DNA from: an uncultured Pelagibacteraceae bacterium
GTDB lineage: Bacteria; Pseudomonadota; Alphaproteobacteria; Pelagibacterales; Pelagibacteraceae
DNA: 48,340 nucleotides
Reading direction: 5' to 3'
Assembly (NCBI GenBank): GCA_902567765.1
Contig: CACFNI010000008.1
Coordinates: forward strand, 1-48,340
This document shows positions 42,959-48,340 of the stretch, in pieces. The translations under genes were made by a program, and so were the position numbers. Under the pieces are notes generated by a model. It had not been told where the DNA came from, searched no databases, and saw only the letters and a program-made list of their open reading frames with translations. Each line of letters opens with the position of its first letter. Position 1 is the stretch's first letter.

Positions 42959-43963
42959 ATGTCAGAAAAATTCAAAGCTTTAGTTATAAACCAAGAAGGT
43001 GATAATTTTACTAGAGAAGTAAAATCTTTAGAAAAAAATTTTTTAAAACATGGTAATGTTTTGATTAAAGTTGATTATTCATCTTTAAATTTTAAAGATG
43101 CGTTAATTTTAAAGAATGGTGCACGACTAGTAAAAGAGTTTCCACATATACCTGGAGTAGATTTTTCTGGAAAAGTTGTAGAGAGTGACAGCCCTAATTT
43201 TAAAGAGGGAGACGAAATTATTTGTACCGGCATGAGAGTAGGAGAAGCATTTTATGGAGGCTTTTCTCAATACGCAAAAGTAAAAAGCGATTTTATGATT
43301 AAAAAACCAGAATCAATTTCTACAAGGCAGGCAATGGTTCTTGGAACTGCTGGATTTACGGCTTTACAATGTTCTTTTACAACAAAACAAACAAGAGAAA
43401 TTTTACTTTTAGGAGAAAAAGTAAATGATGTTATTGTTACAGGTGCTTCTGGTGGAGTTGGAAGTATAGCTGTAATGATTTTGAGTAAATTAGGATGTAA
43501 TGTCACTGCAGTGACAGGTAAAGAAAGTAATTTTGAATATTTAAAATCACTTGGAGCAAATAATGTAATTAAAACAAGCGAGCTTGATTCGGAAGCTAGA
43601 CCTTTAGATAAAGGTCTTTATGATGGAGCCGTAGATACAGTTGGAGGAAACGTTCTTTCAAAAGTTCTTTCTCACATAAAACAAAGTGGTATCGTTGCAG
43701 CTTGTGGAAATGCTTCAAGTATTAAATTAAATACAACTGTTATGCCTTTTATAATTAGAGGTGTAAAATTATGGGGAATTGACTCTGTTAATACTTCTAT
43801 AAAAAGAAGAGAATTTATTTGGGGAGAGGCAGCAAAATTAATTGATTTTGATAAACTTGAAAAATCTATTAAAGAAATTAGCCTTAATGAGTTAATTGAT
43901 GTTTACCCAAATATGTTAGCTGGAAAAACTTCAGGCAGATATATTATTAACGTTAATAAGTAA
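42959..43963 (+). CDS. acuI: Acrylyl-CoA reductase AcuI / YhdH-family oxidoreductase
   Basis: A 334-aa medium-chain dehydrogenase without Zn ligands. The N-terminal half has VDYSSLNFKDALILKNG and PHIPGVDFSGKV; the NADPH site is VIVTGASGGVGSIAVMILSK, and the tail has GVKLWGIDSVNTSIKRR. This pattern is the YhdH/AcuI family, which reduces acryloyl-CoA to propionyl-CoA and protects cells using DMSP from acrylate. A DddP-like gene lies 17 kb upstream in the same window. It is coupled to the following LysR gene by a one-base overlap (TAATG), so that regulator may control it. Confidence 0.85.
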   Translation: MSEKFKALVINQEGDNFTREVKSLEKNFLKHGNVLIKVDYSSLNFKDALILKNGARLVKEFPHIPGVDFSGKVVESDSPNFKEGDEIICTGMRVGEAFYGGFSQYAKVKSDFMIKKPESISTRQAMVLGTAGFTALQCSFTTKQTREILLLGEKVNDVIVTGASGGVGSIAVMILSKLGCNVTAVTGKESNFEYLKSLGANNVIKTSELDSEARPLDKGLYDGAVDTVGGNVLSKVLSHIKQSGIVAACGNASSIKLNTTVMPFIIRGVKLWGIDSVNTSIKRREFIWGEAAKLIDFDKLEKSIKEISLNELIDVYPNMLAGKTSGRYIINVNK

Positions 43964-44853
43964 TGGATTGGGATAAATTAAAAATATTTCATGCGGTTGC
44001 TGAAGCAGGAAGTTTTACAAGTGCAACAGTTAATCTTAATTTAAGTCAGTCAGCAATAAGCAGACAGATTCAATCTTTAGAAGAAGATTTAAAAGTGAAA
44101 TTATTTGAAAGACATGCAAGAGGACTTACGTTGACTCAAAACGGAGAATATGTTTATAAAACAGCACATGAAGTAATTTCTAAGCTAAAAGAAGTAGAAA
44201 CTTCATTAGGTGATCAAAAAAACAAACCGTCAGGTAAAATTACTATAACCACAGTTAGAAGTTTTGGAACACATTGGCTTACACCGAGAATTCAAGAATT
44301 TATGCAGATAAATCCTGAAGTTGAGGTAGAACTTATATTTGATGATAAAGAGTTGGATCTAAGTACAAGACAAGCAGATATAGGTATTTTTATGAGACGA
44401 CCTAAAAAACTAAATTATATTCAAAAAAAACTAATGGATATCAATTATCATATATATGGTTCAAGCAAATACTTAGAAAAAAATGGTCTACCAAAAACTA
44501 TAAATGATCTTAATAGTCATAGATTTATATCTTTTGGGAAGGGCGCACCATCTCCAGTTTACAATCCTGATTGGGCTTTAAAAATAGGAATGAAGGATAA
44601 TAAAAAGAGGAAATCTATTATGAAAGTAAACAGTGTTATGGGTCTTTTGTTAGCAGTTGAGAGTGGAGTTGGATTAGCTGCTTTACCAGATTATCTAGTA
44701 TTTCAATCAAGAAACTTAATTAAAGTTGTACCTAAGGTGGAGGGCCCAGTTACTGAGGCTCACTTCGTTTACCCAGAATCTTTAAAAAATGTAGCTAGAG
44801 TGCAAGCTTTTAGGAATTTTTTATATAGCAAGATATCTGAGTGGAAATTTTAG
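43963..44853 (+). CDS. LysR-family transcriptional regulator
   Basis: A 296-aa regulator. Residues 1-60 form the winged helix-turn-helix (KIFHAVAEAGSFTSATVNLN, LSQSAISRQIQSLEEDLKVK, LFERHARGLTLTQNGE). The rest is a periplasmic-binding-type effector domain (TVRSFGTHWLTPRIQEFM, ESGVGLAALPDYLV). It overlaps acuI by one base, unlike the usual divergent LysR layout, and may be autoregulated with it. The effector is unknown; an acrylate- or propionate-related ligand is a guess from the neighbour. Confidence 0.93.
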   Translation: MDWDKLKIFHAVAEAGSFTSATVNLNLSQSAISRQIQSLEEDLKVKLFERHARGLTLTQNGEYVYKTAHEVISKLKEVETSLGDQKNKPSGKITITTVRSFGTHWLTPRIQEFMQINPEVEVELIFDDKELDLSTRQADIGIFMRRPKKLNYIQKKLMDINYHIYGSSKYLEKNGLPKTINDLNSHRFISFGKGAPSPVYNPDWALKIGMKDNKKRKSIMKVNSVMGLLLAVESGVGLAALPDYLVFQSRNLIKVVPKVEGPVTEAHFVYPESLKNVARVQAFRNFLYSKISEWKF

Positions 44854-44870
44854 ACTGCGTCAATCTGTGC

Positions 44871-44909
44871 GATTGATAATCATTATCACTGAGAATAATT
44901 CTCATTCTC
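44871..44909 (+). promoter_or_regulatory. Fur-box-like palindromes upstream of the iron transporter
   Basis: TGATAATCATTATCA (44874-44888) is a perfect 7-1-7 palindrome with the GATAAT/ATTATC halves of the classic Fur box. GAGAATAATTCTC (44891-44903) is a second 6-1-6 element, followed by another half-like CATTCTC. They lie 53 and 38 bases before the ATG of a ferric-iron binding protein, where a Fur-type repressor should bind under iron sufficiency. Confidence 0.8.
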
Positions 44910-44928
44910 ATTAAATATATAAAATAAA

Positions 44929-44935
44929 AGAAGGA
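44929..44935 (+). promoter_or_regulatory. Ribosome binding site of fbpA
   Basis: AGAAGGA lies 5 bases upstream of the ATG at 44941. It is one of the clearer Shine-Dalgarno sites in the window and fits high production of a periplasmic binding protein. Confidence 0.65.
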
Positions 44936-44940
44936 TAATA

Positions 44941-45987
44941 ATGAAAAAAATGGGAATAATAACAATATTAGTTTCCTTTTTTTCAGTTTTTGCAAACTAT
45001 GTATTTGCTGATGGTCATAGCATGGAAGTTAACGTGTTTAATGCTAGACACTATAAAGCAGACGCAGAGCTTTACGGTAAGTTTACAAACAAAACTGGAA
45101 TAAAAGTTAATCTAATAAATGGAAAATCAGGCGCTTTAGAGAAAAGAATTATCGAAGAGGGAGCTGATGCTACAGCAGATCTTTACATCACAGCTGATGC
45201 TGGAAGATGTGGTGCCATGGATTCTAAAGGTACACTTCAAGGTGGTTTAACATCTAAAGCTATAAAAGCTGCTGTTCCAAAAAACTTTAGAACAAGTAAG
45301 TGGGTTGGAATCGCAAAAAGAGCGAGAATAATTTATTATTCACCAGAAAGAGTTACAGGTGCTGAATTATCTGGAATGACTTATGAAGGTTTAGCTGATC
45401 CTAAATGGAAAGGTAGACTTGTAATAAGAAAATCTAGCAACATTTATAATAAATCTCTTGTAGCATCATTAATTAAAAATAATGGAAAAGCTGCAACAGC
45501 TGCATGGGCTGAAGGCGTTGTTGCTAATATGGCAAGAACACCTACAGGTAATGACAGAGCGCAGATAATGGCAGTAGCAGCTGGTGAGGCTGATATTGCA
45601 GTAGCTAATACATATTATTTAGCTCTTATGTTATCTGGTAAAAAAGGTGCAGAACAACAAGAAGCTGCTAAGAAAGTTAAAGCTTTTTTCCCTAACCAAA
45701 ATGATAGAGGAACACATATGAATGTTAGTTGTGCTGCTCTTGTTAAAGGTGCGCCTAATAAAGATAATGCTGTTAAACTTGTAGAGTTTTTATTAACTCC
45801 AGAGTCTCAAGAGCACTTTACAAATAATACTTTTGAGTTTCCAATGATTGATGGTGTTTCACCAAGTCCATTAGTAGTGAATAACTTAGGATTAGATTTC
45901 AAACAAGATATGAAAACTAAGTTAGCTTCTTATGGAAAAAATCAAGCCGCTGCAGTAGAAGTTATGACAGCTGCTGGTTGGAAATAA
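44941..45987 (+). CDS. fbpA: Ferric iron ABC transporter substrate-binding protein
   Basis: A 348-aa periplasmic protein with a signal peptide ending about VFADG (residue 25). The FbpA/FutA/SfuA family features are VNVFNARHYKADAELYGKF, with the His/Tyr of the iron site, and the tyrosine pair in AVANTYYLALMLSG that chelates Fe(III). It is first in an operon with a small ORF, a fused permease and an ATPase, behind Fur-like boxes, so it is probably induced when iron is scarce. The body is more Ala-rich and less A/T-biased than its neighbours, as is common for abundant proteins. Confidence 0.93.
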   Translation: MKKMGIITILVSFFSVFANYVFADGHSMEVNVFNARHYKADAELYGKFTNKTGIKVNLINGKSGALEKRIIEEGADATADLYITADAGRCGAMDSKGTLQGGLTSKAIKAAVPKNFRTSKWVGIAKRARIIYYSPERVTGAELSGMTYEGLADPKWKGRLVIRKSSNIYNKSLVASLIKNNGKAATAAWAEGVVANMARTPTGNDRAQIMAVAAGEADIAVANTYYLALMLSGKKGAEQQEAAKKVKAFFPNQNDRGTHMNVSCAALVKGAPNKDNAVKLVEFLLTPESQEHFTNNTFEFPMIDGVSPSPLVVNNLGLDFKQDMKTKLASYGKNQAAAVEVMTAAGWK

Positions 45988-45996
45988 GGAAGACTA

Positions 45997-46188
45997 GTGA
46001 AAAAGAATTTATTTGATGTCGGTCATAATAATTCTTCCGAAGTTGATTACGGGTCACTCAAGAAAGCATGTGATCCGTGCGCTTCGGAGTGTGAAAAAAT
46101 CGATAAAAAAATAAATGGGAGAAAATTATCTGAATTAAAAGCTGAAGAGGTACCACACATCCTTTCCCCTTTTAATGTTAAAGAGTAG
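45997..46188 (+). CDS. Small Cys-containing protein in the iron operon
   Basis: A 63-aa ORF starting with GTG (45997), with AAGGA a short distance upstream. It has a C-x2-C-x3-C cluster in KKACDPCASECEKIDKK and a conserved-looking C-terminal segment EEVPHILSPFNVKE. There is no signal peptide. I do not recognise a family. Placement between the binding protein and permease, in a Fur-like-controlled operon, suggests a role tied to iron or metal handling. It could also be a chance ORF, but codon use and the ribosome binding site favour a real gene. Confidence 0.55.
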   Translation: MKKNLFDVGHNNSSEVDYGSLKKACDPCASECEKIDKKINGRKLSELKAEEVPHILSPFNVKE

Positions 46189-46204
46189 TTTTAACTCCGA
46201 TATG

Positions 46205-46259
46205 GTGCTCATAACCTTCCCAATTAGGTGATTTACCCCATCTAATATGTTATGAGCAC
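46205..46259 (+). ncRNA. Nested hairpin RNA element between small ORF and permease
   Basis: An 11-base perfect inverted repeat, GTGCTCATAAC (46205-46215) and GTTATGAGCAC (46249-46259), encloses a second stem, ATTAGGT (46223-46229) with ATCTAAT (46240-46246), and the loop GATTTACCCC. The inner part is less A/T-rich than its surroundings. No T-run follows, so it is not a standard terminator. It may stabilise the upstream mRNA or control the permease, whose ATG lies 7 bases downstream. Confidence 0.6.
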
Positions 46260-46265
46260 TTATAA

Positions 46266-47894
46266 ATGTTCTATAAAAATATAAATATTTGGTTTTTTTT
46301 ATCTCTATTAATTTCTTTTATCGTACTAATCCCAATTTTTACTGTATTCTCAAGTTTTTTTGAAAATACCTCTAACTACTATGAAGTTTTAAAAAACACT
46401 TTTTTAAAAGAATACATTTTAAATTCAATTACCCTATTAATATCAGTTTTAACATTAACATTTCTTTTAGGTACTGGATCAGCTTATTTAGTTTCTTTTT
46501 ATAAATTTCCAGGTAGTGATTTTTTTAAGTGGGCATTAATATTATCTTTTGCTGTACCTCCTTATATTTATGCCTATTCGCTTACGGCTTTTTTTGAAAA
46601 TTATGGCACAGCTTTTACTGTATTGTCCTTTATTTTTGGTGAAGCAAATTATAACAAAAATATTCCCAAATTTGATGGTATGATCGGAGCAATATTATCA
46701 ATTTCTTTTTCACTGTATGCATATGTTTATATTTTAGCTAGAGCATCATTTTTGTATCAATCTCAAAATTTAATTGATTTGGGAAAAAATCTTGGTTTTT
46801 CAAAGCTAAAATCTTTTTATAAAGTAATATTGCCGGCTGCTCGACCTGCAATTGTAGCAGGCTTATCATTGGTAGCGATGGAAACTTTAGCAGAATTTGG
46901 TGCGGTTGATTTTTTTTCAATTAATACTTTAACAACAGGAATTTATAACTCATGGATAGCTTTTGACGATTTAGCTTTCGCTAATCAAATATCCTTTTTT
47001 TTATTATTGTTTATATTTTTGTTATTTGTATTAGAAAAACTATCGAGACGAAAAGCAAAATATCACTTTAATACTAGAGAAGGATTAAAACAAAAAGAAA
47101 AATTCCAACTTTCTGGCAGTAAATCTTTTTTTGCTTTTGCGTTTTGTTTTTTTATATTTTTTTTAAGTTTTTTATTTCCTTTAAGTCAAATGTTGTACTG
47201 GACTATAAAATTTCCAGAAAACTTATTTGATCTACAAATATTTGATCTTTTATTAAATACACTTTATCTTGTTATTCTATCTAGTTTGGTTTTAATTATA
47301 TTTTCTTTAATTTCTAATTATGGAAATAGAGTTTCCAATAATAAAACTTTAAATATTTTATCAACTTTATCAATTTCTGGTTATGCAATTCCAGGAATTA
47401 TTTTAGCTATTGCATTCATTACATTTATCGCTTGGTTTGACGAAAATATAATAAAATCATTTGGTTTTTTATCTATAAAAAAGTTGTTTATTGGTTCAGT
47501 TCTTGGATTAGTTTTAGTTTATTTTGTAAGATTTTATTCTTTAGCTTTTAATGGAATAAAATCTGGATACGAAAAAATCAATATTTCAGTTGACGAGAGT
47601 GCTTATTTACTTGGTTTCTCTAAAAGAAAGACTTTTATGAATATTCATATTCCTTTTTTAAGAAACTCACTTTTATTTATAATCATTTTAATATCATTAG
47701 AAATTATAAGAGAATTACCCATAACTCTTATTTTGAGACCTTTTAATTTTGAAACATTTGCAACTACTGCCTATATCTCGGCATCGGAAGATTTATTAGA
47801 GGCTGCAGCTGTTCCGTCTCTATTTTTAATTTTAATTGCAAGTTTCTTCATTATAATAACGTCAAAATATATTTTAAAAATTACTAATGACTAA
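46266..47894 (+). CDS. fbpB: Ferric iron ABC transporter permease (fused two-domain)
   Basis: A 542-aa inner-membrane protein with about 12 hydrophobic segments in two homologous halves, as in FbpB/SfuB. The EAA-type loops that meet the ATPase are LGKNLGFSKLKSFYKVILPA in the first half and ESAYLLGFSKRKTFMNIHIP in the second. It moves Fe(III) delivered by the binding protein. It starts 7 bases after the hairpin element and overlaps the ATPase gene by 8 bases. Confidence 0.92.
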   Translation: MFYKNINIWFFLSLLISFIVLIPIFTVFSSFFENTSNYYEVLKNTFLKEYILNSITLLISVLTLTFLLGTGSAYLVSFYKFPGSDFFKWALILSFAVPPYIYAYSLTAFFENYGTAFTVLSFIFGEANYNKNIPKFDGMIGAILSISFSLYAYVYILARASFLYQSQNLIDLGKNLGFSKLKSFYKVILPAARPAIVAGLSLVAMETLAEFGAVDFFSINTLTTGIYNSWIAFDDLAFANQISFFLLLFIFLLFVLEKLSRRKAKYHFNTREGLKQKEKFQLSGSKSFFAFAFCFFIFFLSFLFPLSQMLYWTIKFPENLFDLQIFDLLLNTLYLVILSSLVLIIFSLISNYGNRVSNNKTLNILSTLSISGYAIPGIILAIAFITFIAWFDENIIKSFGFLSIKKLFIGSVLGLVLVYFVRFYSLAFNGIKSGYEKINISVDESAYLLGFSKRKTFMNIHIPFLRNSLLFIIILISLEIIRELPITLILRPFNFETFATTAYISASEDLLEAAAVPSLFLILIASFFIIITSKYILKITND

Positions 47895-48340
47895 AAATTT
47901 TTTTGAAGTTAAAAATGTAGATTTTAGTGTAAGTGGTAAAACCAAAGTTATAAACGCTTCTTTCTCAATAAAAAATGAAGGTGATGTTGTATGTCTTTTA
48001 GGTCCATCCGGTATTGGAAAAACTACAGTATTAAGATCTATAGCGGGTTTAGAAAAAATTAAAAATGGTACAATTGAATTAAATAATAAAATTTTATCCT
48101 CAAAAAATATAAATGTAGATCCTGAAAATAGAAATATTTCCCTTGCATTTCAAGAAAACAGTTTATTTCCTCACTATACCATTGAAAAAAATATATTATT
48201 GGGTGCTGAGAGAAATAAAAATAATAAAGAAAAAAAAATTAATTTAAAGGAATTAATCGATTTACTTGATATTTCTCACATATTAAACAAGTTTCCACAT
48301 CAAGTAAGTGCCGGGGAAGCTCAACGTGCATCTTTAGTAA
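47887..48340 (+). CDS. fbpC: Ferric iron ABC transporter ATP-binding protein (partial)
   Basis: The ATG at 47887 lies inside the end of the permease gene, and the frame is open to the right edge (about 151 codons). Walker A is LLGPSGIGKTTVLRSIAGL, the Q-loop is SLAFQENSLFPHYTIEKN, and the ABC signature is VSAGEAQRASL. The signature begins VSAGE rather than the common LSGGQ, a tolerated variant. It powers the transporter formed with the permease. The Walker B motif and C-terminal part lie outside the window. Confidence 0.92.
   Translation, partial: MTKNFFEVKNVDFSVSGKTKVINASFSIKNEGDVVCLLGPSGIGKTTVLRSIAGLEKIKNGTIELNNKILSSKNINVDPENRNISLAFQENSLFPHYTIEKNILLGAERNKNNKEKKINLKELIDLLDISHILNKFPHQVSAGEAQRASLV

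Noticed and set aside
1..48340. tRNA, rRNA, CRISPR, prophage or insertion sequence
   Set aside because: No cloverleaf-compatible sequence, direct-repeat array, integrase or transposase was seen, and all gaps between genes are below 150 bases.

Overview
The window looks like a chromosomal segment of a streamlined marine alphaproteobacterium of the Pelagibacterales (SAR11) type. The DNA is strongly A+T-rich, genes abut or overlap by 1 to 8 bases, and no gene-free stretch reaches 300 bases. The proteins are alphaproteobacterial in flavour: an RNase E with an acidic insert in its S1 domain, a non-discriminating-type AspRS, and a stand-alone NrdJ C-terminal-like domain. Methylated-osmolyte catabolism dominates, as is known for SAR11. 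I see no tRNA, rRNA, insertion sequence, prophage or CRISPR array.

Region 1 (1-14.5 kb) is housekeeping: aspS, aroQ, thiS-thiG, rne, mrcA, prfB with its programmed +1 frameshift, an AsmA-like protein, tyrS and anmK. Two places look broken. The 5' part of accB runs directly into the 3' part of an hda-like gene, as if a block between them, presumably including accC, had been deleted. The rne gene is split by a one-base change in a run of eight A (coding strand). Both sit in A/T homopolymers, so misassembly or sequencing error must be excluded before biology is argued.

Region 2 (14.5-39 kb) is an osmolyte and one-carbon block. On the minus strand lies proX-proW-(MTHFR-like)-(DmdA/GcvT-like demethylase), with an intrinsic-terminator-like hairpin between proX and proW and no proV in the window. 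Divergent from it is a long plus-strand run: betaine-homocysteine methyltransferase, a dimethylglycine/sarcosine dehydrogenase, a methyltransferase, a Rieske oxygenase of quaternary-amine type, a DddP-like M24 enzyme with all expected metal ligands, a CysC-like kinase, a secreted propeller/beta-barrel protein, a nucleotidyltransferase, a 2-oxoglutarate oxygenase, a carnitine-dehydrogenase-like enzyme, an enoyl-CoA hydratase-like protein and several small proteins. It ends with a second dimethylglycine/sarcosine dehydrogenase followed by etfB, etfA and ETF:ubiquinone oxidoreductase. Read together, betaine (and perhaps DMSP, carnitine or other N-methyl compounds) is imported, demethylated to glycine with methyl groups going to homocysteine and tetrahydrofolate, and the electrons pass through ETF to ubiquinone.

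Region 3 (39-48.3 kb) holds a DUF2237 protein, a 2OG-oxygenase-like protein and hisI on the minus strand, then folE, a TPR/GT41 glycosyltransferase, an AcuI/YhdH reductase, a LysR regulator, and a ferric-iron ABC transporter preceded by Fur-box-like palindromes. A small Cys-rich ORF and a nested hairpin lie between the binding protein and the permease. The ATPase gene runs off the right edge.

Functions rest on recognised motifs and remembered family sequences only; no database search was run.
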